The notes beneath the pieces were generated by a model. That model searched no databases, was not told where the DNA came from, and saw only the letters and a program-made list of their open reading frames with translations. 64,000 nt of DNA from assembly GCF_003337375.1 (NCBI RefSeq), contig NZ_QPJD01000016.1, positions 105,217 through 169,216 on the forward strand, in the 5' to 3' direction. The translations under genes and the position numbers were made by a program. Positions 9,260 to 16,878 of this stretch are shown in pieces (position 1 is the first letter of the stretch; the number at the start of each line of letters is the position of its first letter). This DNA is from Paenibacillus prosopidis (GTDB taxonomy: Bacteria > Bacillota > Bacilli > Paenibacillales > Paenibacillaceae).

Positions 9260-10486
9260 ATGAAAGCTAAGCGGGTAATGTTATACCTTTTGATTTTAGG
9301 AATAATGATATCGCTAACCGGTTGCTGGAATGGTCGGGAATTAACAAAATTAGCCTTTGTTTTAGCAATGGGTATCGATAGGTCTCCCAAAACAAATGAA
9401 TATAAGGTTTCCTTTCAAGTCGTTATTCCAGGATCTGTTGCAACAGGCATTACCGGAGGCGGGGGGACAACTACGCCTGTAGTAATATATACAGGAAAAG
9501 GAAATACGTTGTTTAGTGCTATTCGAAATGCATCCAAGAGGGTTTCGAGGCAGCTATTTTTTGCGCATTTACAGCTGGTGGTGATCGGAGAGGAATTAGC
9601 GAAACAAGGCATTCAAGACCTATTTGATTTTTTTGAACGGTCTAAGGAACCACGTCTTACCACCTTGGTATTGGTCGCTAGAGGAAGCGAAGCCAAACCG
9701 ATTATCAGCACGCTTACCTCATTGGAGAAAATCCCGGCAAATTCCGTTTCCGGTAAAATAAAAATGTCTTCCACCCTTTTATCTGAAAATTTTGGAATCG
9801 AGATTTATGATGTGCTTAGAGGCTTGGTAAACGAAGGCGAACCGATCATCAACGGCGTTAAACTTACCGGCGATCCGGACAAAGGAATGGAAAAATCAAA
9901 TGTGGAAAAGACTCGTTCGGCAGCCGAGGTCATTATTCAAGGTATGGCAATTTTCAAAAATGGAAAATTGAAAGGCTGGCTTGATAATGGCGAAGCGCGT
10001 GGAACGACATGGATTCTCAATAAAATGAAATCCACTATTGTTGAACTTGATTGTAAAAAGAAAAAAAATTCCATAGGAGTAGAGATTATTCGCTCTTCGA
10101 CAGAACTTCATGTGGAAGTAAAAAATGGGGAACCGCTCTTCCATATCCATATAAAGGAGGAAGGAAATCTGAGTGAGGTTCAATGTCCAATCGATCTAAG
10201 TAATGTGACTGTTATAGGCGATCTAGAGAAAGATTGGGAAATAAAGACCAAGAGTGAGGTCATGTCGGCTGTAAAGGCAGCCCAAAAGGAGAAAAGCGAT
10301 TTTTTGGGCTTTGGCGATGCTGTGAAACGGGCCGACCCCAAGCTATGGGAGAAAATAAAAACGGATTGGAGCGGGATATTCGCTACAAGTAAGGTAGATG
10401 TTAAGGTAGACGCGTACATACGCCGCGCGGGCATGCGACTGAAGCCTTATATGTCAGAGCAAAAACAAAAAGAGAAACGACAGTAA
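9260..10486 (+). CDS. Ger(x)C-family spore germination lipoprotein
   Basis: Protein of 408 residues with a lipoprotein signal peptide ending ISLTGC (lipidated Cys22), followed by WNGRELTKLAFVLAMGIDRS, the standard opening of GerC proteins. The C-terminal half has the usual pattern including DVKVDAYIRRAGMR. GerC subunits are anchored outside the inner spore membrane and are needed for receptor function. It starts 15 bases after the A subunit with GAGGTGA as ribosome binding site, and is followed 19 bases later by the B subunit. The order A-C-B is common in these operons. Confidence 0.94.
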   Translation: MKAKRVMLYLLILGIMISLTGCWNGRELTKLAFVLAMGIDRSPKTNEYKVSFQVVIPGSVATGITGGGGTTTPVVIYTGKGNTLFSAIRNASKRVSRQLFFAHLQLVVIGEELAKQGIQDLFDFFERSKEPRLTTLVLVARGSEAKPIISTLTSLEKIPANSVSGKIKMSSTLLSENFGIEIYDVLRGLVNEGEPIINGVKLTGDPDKGMEKSNVEKTRSAAEVIIQGMAIFKNGKLKGWLDNGEARGTTWILNKMKSTIVELDCKKKKNSIGVEIIRSSTELHVEVKNGEPLFHIHIKEEGNLSEVQCPIDLSNVTVIGDLEKDWEIKTKSEVMSAVKAAQKEKSDFLGFGDAVKRADPKLWEKIKTDWSGIFATSKVDVKVDAYIRRAGMRLKPYMSEQKQKEKRQ

Positions 10487-10505
10487 AGGATGGTGTGCAT
10501 CGCAA

Positions 10506-11603
10506 ATGGAAAAAGCCAGAATTAATGCAAATCAATTATTTGCCATGATCTTTCTGTTTGAAATCGGCACAGCTATCGTGCTGCCCGTCGGGTTTGCCTC
10601 CGTACAATCCGTATGGATGGCCATTCTTATCGCTTTAGTATTCGGCATCGGTTTATATCTGATTTACGACTATTTGTACCGTGAATATCCCAATTTACCC
10701 CTTAGCGGTTATATCAAAGCCATTCTTGGAAAGCCGATCGGTTGGGTCGTGAATCTGTCTCTTCTCCTGTTCCTTATCCATAATGATGCGAGAGTTTTAC
10801 GGGAAACCTCTGAGCTGCTCGTCACTGCTTCCTATGACATGACCCCCCTGATCGTCATTAGCGCCTTAATGATTGTGGCCGTTATTTATGTACTGAGCAA
10901 GGGTGTAGAAGTCATTGCGAGAGTAGCTGAAATATACTTTTTGATCTTCTTGTTTTTAGGTTTATTAGGCTTTATTTTCATATTATTTTCGAACATCATT
11001 GAAATAAAAAATTTATTTCCGCTGCTAAGTAAAGGATGGAAACCGGTATTTCAAGCTGCTTTCCCTAGAATTACGATGTTCCCTTTCGGTGAGACCATTT
11101 CGATTGCAACGATTCTGCCTTATTTGAAAAAATCTGTTACCGGTAGAAAAACAGGGATATTCGCGCTCATCGCAAGCGGTCTCATCTTAAGCTTTTCCCA
11201 TGCCATCGAGATTTGCGTGCTCGGACCCGATATTTACGCGAGATCGACGTTCCCGCTGTTTTTGATGATCACGCGGGTTAATATTGCTGACTTTGTGCAA
11301 CGGATGGATGCTTTCGTTATTCTCGCTCTAATTATCGGCGCATTCTTTAAGTGCGCGATTCATATGTATGCTGCAATGAGTGTTGCTGCAGATATGTTCC
11401 ATATGGAGATACGAAAGATGGCTTTGCCCGTAGGAATTACCATTCTTGTAGCCTCGATTATGTTAGCAAGCAACTGGGCGCAATTCCTCGCAATGGGGAA
11501 AGAAGTGATTACTAGCATTCTAATCCCGATATATGGAATGTATCTTCCTATCTTTCTGGTGATCGTTCATCTGATTCGGAAACGATTGTTCAAAAAAAGT
11601 TGA
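10506..11603 (+). CDS. GerB-family spore germination permease-like protein
   Basis: Integral membrane protein of 365 residues with about ten helices. It opens with KARINANQLFAMIFLFEIGTAIVLPVG, characteristic of GerXB proteins of the APC superfamily, and contains FPFGETISIATILPYL in the middle. GerB subunits are thought to bind the germinant. It completes the gerA-gerC-gerB operon. The start ATG is 19 bases after the C subunit, with AGGATGGTG upstream. Confidence 0.94.
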   Translation: MEKARINANQLFAMIFLFEIGTAIVLPVGFASVQSVWMAILIALVFGIGLYLIYDYLYREYPNLPLSGYIKAILGKPIGWVVNLSLLLFLIHNDARVLRETSELLVTASYDMTPLIVISALMIVAVIYVLSKGVEVIARVAEIYFLIFLFLGLLGFIFILFSNIIEIKNLFPLLSKGWKPVFQAAFPRITMFPFGETISIATILPYLKKSVTGRKTGIFALIASGLILSFSHAIEICVLGPDIYARSTFPLFLMITRVNIADFVQRMDAFVILALIIGAFFKCAIHMYAAMSVAADMFHMEIRKMALPVGITILVASIMLASNWAQFLAMGKEVITSILIPIYGMYLPIFLVIVHLIRKRLFKKS

Positions 11604-11606
11604 GGG

Positions 11607-11840
11607 CTACTGCTTTTTGTGGTTATTTATCGTTTTTTTTATAAAAGAATACAACTGAGGGATTATCATAAATGAAAATAATACAGCCATTGTGACATAC
11701 TCAGAACTCGTCGTAATGGTAAAAGGAGGATACAAATTTTTTATCGTTTTGGAAAGCCGAAGCCCTAATATTTTTTCAACAAGGAACGCATAGCCTATAC
11801 TTGATCCAAGGATAAACATGAAAACAAACCATATTCTCAT
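11607..11840 (-). CDS. Small membrane protein of unknown function
   Basis: Seventy-seven residues with a helix at about 2-22, a second hydrophobic stretch at about 48-65 and a basic tail NNHKKQ. It has a good ribosome binding site (GGGAGG ten bases before the ATG) and converges on the germination operon with only three bases between the two stop codons. I do not recognise the family. The location next to gerB invites a spore-related guess, but nothing in the sequence proves it. Confidence 0.6.
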   Translation of the reverse strand: MRIWFVFMFILGSSIGYAFLVEKILGLRLSKTIKNLYPPFTITTSSEYVTMAVLFSFMIIPQLYSFIKKTINNHKKQ

Positions 11841-11859
11841 TCAAATAAACCTCCCTTAG

Positions 11860-12060
11860 AGGGTTGCAAAATGTTTGTTTCCGTAGGGTTCCCAACTAAA
11901 CGGAAGAGTACTCGCGGTTGCCGTTAGGTCTTTAATCACGAAACTTCACCCAGTTTGCATTCTCGCCCCTAATAATCCGATATGGCGCAAAATCAGCGCA
12001 AGGCTTCATTCGGACCCCCAAAAAAGCAACAAGCCCTATGATAGCTTTCTGGATTTAAAC
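11860..12060 (-). other. Structured-looking leader region upstream of the small membrane gene
   Basis: About 200 bases with several inverted repeats. TTCCGT/ACGGAA closes a hairpin near 11880-11905. TTGCGC/GCGCCA sits inside a longer CCGA/TCGG pairing near 11975-12030. It also contains a 24-codon frame with a GGGGG site, and a further 27-codon open stretch in another frame. It could be a cis-acting RNA or decayed coding sequence. I compared it with T-box, SAM, c-di-GMP-I, c-di-AMP, guanidine and fluoride motifs from memory and found no match. Confidence 0.3.
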
Positions 12061-12065
12061 CTGAA

Positions 12066-12110
12066 CACAAAAAAAGGTCCCGCGGATCTTTCCCACGAAA
12101 CCTTTTTTTA
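12066..12110. terminator. Bidirectional terminator-like hairpin
   Basis: AAAAAAAGGT and ACCTTTTTTT form a stem around CCCGCGGATCTTTCCCACGAA. Both strands end in a T run. Confidence 0.6.
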
Positions 12111-12251
12111 CCGATACTTTGCCGCGCATCCCTTAGCGTAAGAAATCGGCGGCAAGATCCTTATTTAGAATCTTCTTGCTCCTGCGCCAAGTGATTGCTC
12201 TGCAATCTGAATCAATGTTCGTGTAATGTTACCACCAATGTGAAGTTATTC

Positions 12252-12366
12252 ACCTCGCACTTTGCGACATTGTATCCCCCAAGGGACATACCTCCAACTC
12301 AGGCCCTCCAGAGTGTTCATACTCCATAGCCGGAAACGTCATGAACTGTAGATGCAGGTGTTCAAC
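12252..12366 (-). pseudogene. Possible remnant of a GyrI-like effector-binding domain gene
   Basis: A minus-strand frame reads LQFMTFPAMEYEHSGG, then PELEVCPLGD and ends after QSAR. This resembles the last 35 residues of AraC/GyrI-type effector-binding proteins, which often end with a GPELEVY...SPDYxCEVWIPV pattern. There is no start codon with a ribosome binding site and no upstream domain; the frame breaks where CEV would follow. I regard it as a decayed fragment directly downstream of the YhcN gene. Confidence 0.35.
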
Positions 12367-12370
12367 AGAT

Positions 12371-13021
12371 TTAACCAGGGAACACTCTGCCCACAATCAT
12401 ATTGAACTGATTCAAATACATACTTAAATCTCCACGCACCTGCTCTTCATTGGCATAAAAACGCAGGTAATTGAAAAAGTTAGGATTTGCACTAATATAG
12501 ATCCTTTTAATATGAGCAGGCATATATTTTGCCGCATCCCGGCCGATCGCCTCAAGCGATCTTGTAGGTAAATTCCCGCTTTGACTAATCCAATCAACTT
12601 GGTTAATCATTTCAGGTTCCTCGAGAAAATTGTCAGCGGTTTTTTTATTTACACGATGATTCAGTATCCCCTGCGAAGCTTTTGAATTGGGGTTGTGCCC
12701 ATCTGGGATAACAGTCAGATAACCGTTTGCCTCGGTCAATAATACATAAGCGGACTGGATTCCTGGATGCTGAGCTAATATGCTTTCCGCTATCTCCGGA
12801 TGAAACGCAAACGTCTTGGGTAAATGATCGTTATCCAACACCAAGGTGCGCAAACCTGCATTTTCAGTACCCTTGCGAAAATCCTGCTCTTTCGTCCAAT
12901 TCGGTGTCACAATAAGCTGTTGATAGTTAACCGGCTCGTTGCTTGTACAACCTACCAATATCATCAAGATATAAATCCCGGTAACATAAAGGTATTTAAC
13001 GAGTAGCTTCATAATGTTCAT
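12371..13021 (-). CDS. YhcN/YlaJ-family sporulation lipoprotein
   Basis: Protein of 216 residues with a lipoprotein signal peptide ending MILVGC (Cys25). The rest has the pattern of YhcN/YlaJ proteins: HPEIAESILAQHPGIQSAYVLLTEANGYLTV, a variable middle and a C-terminal RSLEAIGRDAAKYMPAHIKRIYISANPNFFNYLRFYA helix-strand unit. These proteins are found in the spore membrane region and help spores form or germinate. The ATG at 13021 follows GGAGG. Being near the gerA operon fits a spore role, but it is transcribed separately. Confidence 0.8.
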   Translation of the reverse strand: MNIMKLLVKYLYVTGIYILMILVGCTSNEPVNYQQLIVTPNWTKEQDFRKGTENAGLRTLVLDNDHLPKTFAFHPEIAESILAQHPGIQSAYVLLTEANGYLTVIPDGHNPNSKASQGILNHRVNKKTADNFLEEPEMINQVDWISQSGNLPTRSLEAIGRDAAKYMPAHIKRIYISANPNFFNYLRFYANEEQVRGDLSMYLNQFNMIVGRVFPG

Positions 13022-13171
13022 CCTAAGAATCCTCCAAATTTTTGAAAATTCACTTGATTAGGATGAATCACTAGGATGAAAATTATACGGGAACTACCTC
13101 GTACGCACGATTCTAACCATAGAGAAAGAAGAGATGAGAAGAGAATGAGGTCATGAGCGCTTGACGAAATC

Positions 13172-13224
13172 GAATAAAAATAAGCCAATCAGACCGCCGA
13201 AGGCTAATCTGAATTGGCTTATTA
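13172..13224 (-). terminator. Intrinsic terminator of the epimerase gene
   Basis: AATAAGCCAAT at 13179-13189 pairs with ATTGGCTTATT at 13213-13223, and the minus strand then runs into TTTTTATTC. Confidence 0.8.
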
Positions 13225-13243
13225 CATTCGTATTTTATACGCC

Positions 13244-14113
13244 TTATTGTTCCATGAAGTAATGCTGCTGTTTCCAGCCGAGCACTTCCTTGATCTTAAT
13301 ATTCGACAGAAAGCTGGCTCGTCCAGGCAAGTGTTGGGCGTATTCAGCAAGCTCAGGCATAAACCTTCGGATGAGCTCTTCACTGGAAAGATCGGATGAA
13401 GTATCGTCGGCCGCCAAAATAAGCGATTGTGCGCCGAGCCCATCTTTCTCCATAGCCAATCGGCAGGCAGCCGCCATATCCCTGACATCGATATAGCTCC
13501 ATAGAATGCGAATTCGTTCTTCCGGATCAGCAAAGGTCTGTTTTACTCTTGGATAATCTTCCGGTTCCAGGATATTTGCCAAACGGAAGGAAATGACCTG
13601 CATACCTGTTCTTCGATGGAAAGCTTCCCCTGTAATTTCATTAACCATCTTGGATAATCCATAGCTATCCTCGGACAATTGTGGATGGCTTTCATCAATC
13701 GGCAGGAAATTCGGCGCGAAAAACTGACTTGCAAACACAATGCCGTATGATGATTCGCTTGATGCGAGCACCACCTTGCGGATATCGAGATTAGCGGCAG
13801 CCTCCAAGATGTTATAGGTATTCATTACATTATTGCGAAACGTCACGTCATTGGGATAAATAAACGCTTGAGGTATCGCGGCGAAGTGAATTACCGCTTC
13901 CACAGGCTGCCTATCCCTAACATTATATTGCGATAAGGCATTGTGAATCTGACCTAAATCGTTCAAGTCCAGAATCTGTGTCTGGCATAGGGGTACTTCT
14001 GGCAGCTTCCAATCCAAATTCAATACCTCATACCCTTGCTCGACCAACTCTTTCACAATCCATTTGCCGGCTTTTCCGCTTCCGCCGGTCACGACTATTC
14101 TCTTTTTCATCAT
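13244..14113 (-). CDS. NAD-dependent epimerase/dehydratase (extended SDR)
   Basis: About 289 residues. The Rossmann motif TGGSGKAGKW is at the N-terminus, LDWKLPE follows the second strand, and the catalytic Ser and Tyr-x-x-x-Lys are seen as LASSESSYG and SYGLSKM. The family includes UDP-glucose 4-epimerases and uronate dehydrogenases; specificity cannot be decided here. I take ATG at 14113 with GGAG upstream instead of the TTG at 14125. It lies 63 bases downstream of cstR on the same strand and may be co-transcribed, but has its own terminator. Confidence 0.85.
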   Translation of the reverse strand: MMKKRIVVTGGSGKAGKWIVKELVEQGYEVLNLDWKLPEVPLCQTQILDLNDLGQIHNALSQYNVRDRQPVEAVIHFAAIPQAFIYPNDVTFRNNVMNTYNILEAAANLDIRKVVLASSESSYGIVFASQFFAPNFLPIDESHPQLSEDSYGLSKMVNEITGEAFHRRTGMQVISFRLANILEPEDYPRVKQTFADPEERIRILWSYIDVRDMAAACRLAMEKDGLGAQSLILAADDTSSDLSSEELIRRFMPELAEYAQHLPGRASFLSNIKIKEVLGWKQQHYFMEQ

Positions 14114-14176
14114 ACCCCGCTCCAATTCAATGTAAACGTATCCAACAATATCGAAAAAACTTTCGCTCCCTACGTA

Positions 14177-14437
14177 TTAACGGCTTTTTATTAATAATTC
14201 CATAGCTTCTTTGACCACTTTTCCGGTATCTTTGCCCGCCTCTATTTCTTCTAGAATGCACTTTTCCAAGTTTACCGCTACAATATAAGCAATGGCCTTA
14301 TCTGCTGCGCTACGAATGGCGGACAGCTGACTCACCACATCCTTGCAATGTTTCTCCTCTTCCATCATGTTCAGAACTCCACGAGCTTGTCCTTCAATCC
14401 GTTTCAGACGTTTCTTAACATCATCATCATACTTCAT
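14177..14437 (-). CDS. cstR: CstR-type persulfide-sensing repressor (CsoR/RcnR fold)
   Basis: Repressor of 86 residues of the all-helical CsoR family. Two cysteines stand at positions 31 (KHCKD) and 60 (LEKC), exactly the positions used by Staphylococcus aureus CstR to sense persulfide. The copper-ligand histidine of CsoR, four residues before the second Cys, is Asn56 here, so copper sensing is unlikely. The ATG at 14437 is preceded by GGAAG. The gene is downstream of five sulfur-handling genes on the same strand and has its own promoter, which contains operator-like sites, consistent with autorepression. Paralog naming rests on these residues and on context. Confidence 0.88.
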   Translation of the reverse strand: MKYDDDVKKRLKRIEGQARGVLNMMEEEKHCKDVVSQLSAIRSAADKAIAYIVAVNLEKCILEEIEAGKDTGKVVKEAMELLIKSR

Positions 14438-14492
14438 CCTTACACGCTTCCTTTCCATTCGGTATTTCATATTGTAGTTTCCACGTTCTGCA

Positions 14493-14506
14493 TACCCTGT
14501 GGAGTA
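14493..14506. promoter_or_regulatory. CstR operator-like site 1
   Basis: TACCCTGTGGAGTA matches the pattern TACCC-N4-RRGTA shared by four sites in this cluster. It covers the expected transcription start of cstR. Confidence 0.7.
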
Positions 14507-14513
14507 TAAATGA

Positions 14514-14542
14514 ATTATATACCCTGCCGAGTATTGAGGCAA
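14514..14542 (-). promoter_or_regulatory. cstR promoter with operator-like site 2 in the spacer
   Basis: On the minus strand the -35 is TTGCCT (14542-14537) and the -10 is TATAAT (14519-14514), 17 bases apart. TACCCTGCCGAGTA (14520-14533 plus strand) fills the spacer, and site 1 lies at the start point. Repressor bound there would block polymerase. Confidence 0.75.
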
Positions 14543-14560
14543 TGCGGATAGAGTTTTATT

Positions 14561-14591
14561 GAAAGAAGCTGTCACTTTTAGTGACAGCTTC
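14561..14591 (-). terminator. Terminator after the TusA gene
   Basis: GAAGCTGTCACT and its exact reverse complement flank a TTT loop (14565-14591). A T-rich stretch follows on the minus strand. It separates the sulfur operon from cstR. Confidence 0.8.
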
Positions 14592-14614
14592 TCTTAATGG
14601 CATCGTATCATCAA

Positions 14615-14839
14615 TCAACCTTTTTTTACGATAAAGGTAAACACACCATTCACTTCATGAGATTCCACAAGCTCATGCTTCGATTGATTCACCCATGCTT
14701 GAAAATCCTTCATCGAGCCTTTGTCTGTTGTTTGCAGCTTCATAAGCTGCCCCGTTTGTAAGGAATCCATTCCTTTCTTCGCTTTAACAATCGGCATCGG
14801 ACAAGCAAGTCCTTTTGCGTCAACAATAAGATCAGCCAT
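14615..14839 (-). CDS. TusA-family sulfur carrier protein
   Basis: Small cytoplasmic protein of 74 residues with the TusA signature GLACPMP, in which Cys13 carries persulfide sulfur between enzymes. The DKGSMKDFQAW and GVFTFIVKKG segments complete the fold. It follows the TusA-rhodanese fusion by 34 bases and shares about half of its pattern with that protein's N-terminal domain. In this setting it most likely accepts sulfane sulfur from the rhodanese domains instead of serving tRNA thiolation. Confidence 0.9.
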   Translation of the reverse strand: MADLIVDAKGLACPMPIVKAKKGMDSLQTGQLMKLQTTDKGSMKDFQAWVNQSKHELVESHEVNGVFTFIVKKG

Positions 14840-14873
14840 TTTATATACTCATCCTCCATTTTTTATTAATCAA

Positions 14874-15452
14874 CTAGTAGTCTTCTTTTTCAATGGAACC
14901 CAACCATTCAGACATGCCCGGCTTCGTATTTTTCACTTTTTTGAATCCCTTTTCAGATAATAATTGGCATGCCATGTCACTCCGGTTGCCCGTTCGGCAA
15001 ACGACAATATATTCTTGGTCCTTCGAAAGCTCGCCAATCCGTCCCTCCAGCTCCCCGAAAGGCATCGATATAGCGCCGGGAATTCGTCCGAAAGCATATT
15101 CCGCCGGTTCGCGGACATCAAGAATGTTGAGATTTTCTCCAGCCTCCAGCTTTCTTTGAATTTCCTCATTGGTAATGGCATGCGGGTATTGAATCTCTTT
15201 TTTTATTTCCGACGCATCCGCTTTTCGGATGAAATGACGATACACGCCCTTTACTTCTCTCAAACCAACATACTGATGACCGGTGCGTTTAGCCCATCCT
15301 TGGAGGTCGGCAACGGAGCCTTTATCCGTAGCGCTTATCTCCAGCACCTCTCCTGCATTCATTTCGTCCATGGTCTTCTTGGTGCGAACTACCGGCAGCG
15401 GACACGCCAGTCCTTCGCATTCCAAGAAACGATCGACTTTTACGGTTGACAT
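14874..15452 (-). CDS. TusA-rhodanese fusion sulfurtransferase (CstA-like)
   Basis: About 192 residues. Residues 1-75 form a TusA domain with GLACPLP (active Cys17, with an extra Cys12), and residues 90-190 a rhodanese domain with the active loop VVCRTGNRS (Cys152). Fusing the sulfur donor and carrier recalls CstA of S. aureus, where both domains pass persulfide sulfur along. The ATG at 15452 is preceded by GAGGAGG about 11 bases away; an ATG three codons earlier is too close. It lies 27 bases after the TauE gene and before a stand-alone TusA. Confidence 0.9.
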   Translation of the reverse strand: MSTVKVDRFLECEGLACPLPVVRTKKTMDEMNAGEVLEISATDKGSVADLQGWAKRTGHQYVGLREVKGVYRHFIRKADASEIKKEIQYPHAITNEEIQRKLEAGENLNILDVREPAEYAFGRIPGAISMPFGELEGRIGELSKDQEYIVVCRTGNRSDMACQLLSEKGFKKVKNTKPGMSEWLGSIEKEDY

Positions 15453-15478
15453 AAAGCGCATAACCTCCTCATTTCTTA

Positions 15479-16258
15479 TTAAGTCAAGATATCCAGCCAA
15501 ATTTTGACGACGGTGGATACAATTAGAGCAGCTAAAATCCATTGCAGCAGCTTAGCCTTTAAATTCTTACTGATTTTAGCCCCTACGGGAGCAGCGATGG
15601 TACTTGCTATAACCATAACAATCGACGGGACAAGGAGCATATGTCCTCCCATCAGCTTCCCTGCAGTCGAGCCAATGGAGGAGACAAATGTAACGGCTAA
15701 AGAAGAAGCTATGGCTACACGTGTCGGTATTTTCAGAATAACCAGCATAACAGGTACTGTAATAAAAGCGCCTGCTGCACCGACGATTCCCGAAACGATC
15801 CCAATGATAGCCGCGAAGAAAGCGGCGAGCGGTTTATTGAACGTCAGCTTGGCATAGTCCATATCCTCCTTTCCTTTTTTCGGGAGAAACATCATAAACG
15901 CTGCGATAAGCGCCAGAACTGCATAGGTGGTGTTAATGAAGGAGTCGGATAAAAATTTGGAGCCATACCCCCCAATAAAGCTTCCTAATACAATAGTTGA
16001 CCCCATGATGACAACGAGAGATTTATTGATGTAGCCTCCTTTACGGAAGGCAAACATACCTGCAAGTGTCGCAAAAAAAACTTGAACCGCACTGATCGCC
16101 GATACCTCCTGAGCGGTAAATGCGGTGAAGCCCAAGAATGGCGGGATATATAGAAGCATAGGATATTTGATTATGGAGCCGCCAATACCAACCATACCAG
16201 AGATTAATGACCCAACGAATCCAATAGCGAGTAACAGGATGATCCATCCATAATCCAT
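15479..16258 (-). CDS. TauE/SafE-family sulfite or thiosulfate exporter
   Basis: Membrane protein of 259 residues with about eight helices and the family repeats GSLISGMVGIGGSIIKYPMLL and GIVSGIVGAAGAFITVPVML. TauE/SafE proteins move sulfite, sulfonates or related anions. In the S. aureus cst regulon a TauE protein is thought to remove the sulfite or thiosulfate formed by persulfide oxidation, and the context here is equivalent. The gene is preceded by a candidate CstR operator at 16311 and starts with AGGAG ahead of the ATG. Confidence 0.9.
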   Translation of the reverse strand: MDYGWIILLLAIGFVGSLISGMVGIGGSIIKYPMLLYIPPFLGFTAFTAQEVSAISAVQVFFATLAGMFAFRKGGYINKSLVVIMGSTIVLGSFIGGYGSKFLSDSFINTTYAVLALIAAFMMFLPKKGKEDMDYAKLTFNKPLAAFFAAIIGIVSGIVGAAGAFITVPVMLVILKIPTRVAIASSLAVTFVSSIGSTAGKLMGGHMLLVPSIVMVIASTIAAPVGAKISKNLKAKLLQWILAALIVSTVVKIWLDILT

Positions 16259-16310
16259 GACTTTCTCCTCTCTAAGTTGAAGTCCGTTTCAAGCGAAACT
16301 TATTTACCAT

Positions 16311-16324
16311 TACCCGTATGGGTA
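16311..16324. promoter_or_regulatory. CstR operator-like site 3
   Basis: TACCCGTATGGGTA is a perfect palindrome in the 111-base gap upstream of the TauE gene, suggesting an internal regulated promoter. I could not assign -35 and -10 hexamers with confidence. Confidence 0.7.
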
Positions 16325-16369
16325 TATAAAAAGGCTAAAAAATTTTATTTATTACTGCTCCATCACCCG

Positions 16370-16852
16370 TCAAATAAACAAGTTCACCCTTGCATCTGCT
16401 GCATCCCCTAAATAGGCAGCGACGCCGGCATATTCAAGACCATCAAGTAATTCTTCCTGCTGAAGCCCTAACAGATCCATCGTCATTGTGCAGGCAACCA
16501 TTCTGACGCCTTGCTCGCGTGCCAATTCTATCAGCTGTGGTAATGAGAGTGCATTATGCTTTTTCATTACATGCTTTATCATTTTGGGACCCAAGCCTCC
16601 AAAGTTCATTCTGGAGAGGCCCAGCTTGTCAGCGCCACGGGGCATCATACGCCCGAATGCCTTTTCTAACCAACCTTTTTCGTTAGCAACATCCTGATCT
16701 TTACGCAGCGTATTTAAACCCCAAAAAGTAAAGAAAATAGTTACTTCATGATCATAGGCCGCAGCACCGTTGGCAATAATAAAAGCAGCAATCGCTTTAT
16801 CTAAATCACCGCTAAATAAAACGATCGTTGATTTTTCCTTGCTCTCACTCAT
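16370..16852 (-). CDS. DsrE/DsrF/DrsH-like family protein
   Basis: Protein of 160 residues with the DsrE-like fold: TIVLFSGDLDKAIAAFIIANGAAAYDHEVTIFFTFWGLN at the start and MVACTMTMDLLGL near the end, where the Cys is the candidate sulfur carrier. Such peroxiredoxin-like proteins often accompany TusA and rhodanese genes and are linked to persulfide transfer. A ribosome binding site GGAGG precedes the ATG. It is 26 bases downstream of the rhodanese-MBL gene and should be part of the same transcript. Confidence 0.88.
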   Translation of the reverse strand: MSESKEKSTIVLFSGDLDKAIAAFIIANGAAAYDHEVTIFFTFWGLNTLRKDQDVANEKGWLEKAFGRMMPRGADKLGLSRMNFGGLGPKMIKHVMKKHNALSLPQLIELAREQGVRMVACTMTMDLLGLQQEELLDGLEYAGVAAYLGDAADARVNLFI

Positions 16853-16878
16853 TTATTCATTCCTCCTAAAAATGTTAT

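Noticed and set aside
14177..14437. CsoR copper repressor
   Set aside because: The required His is Asn56, and the neighbours handle sulfur, so CstR fits better, although copCD is in the same window.
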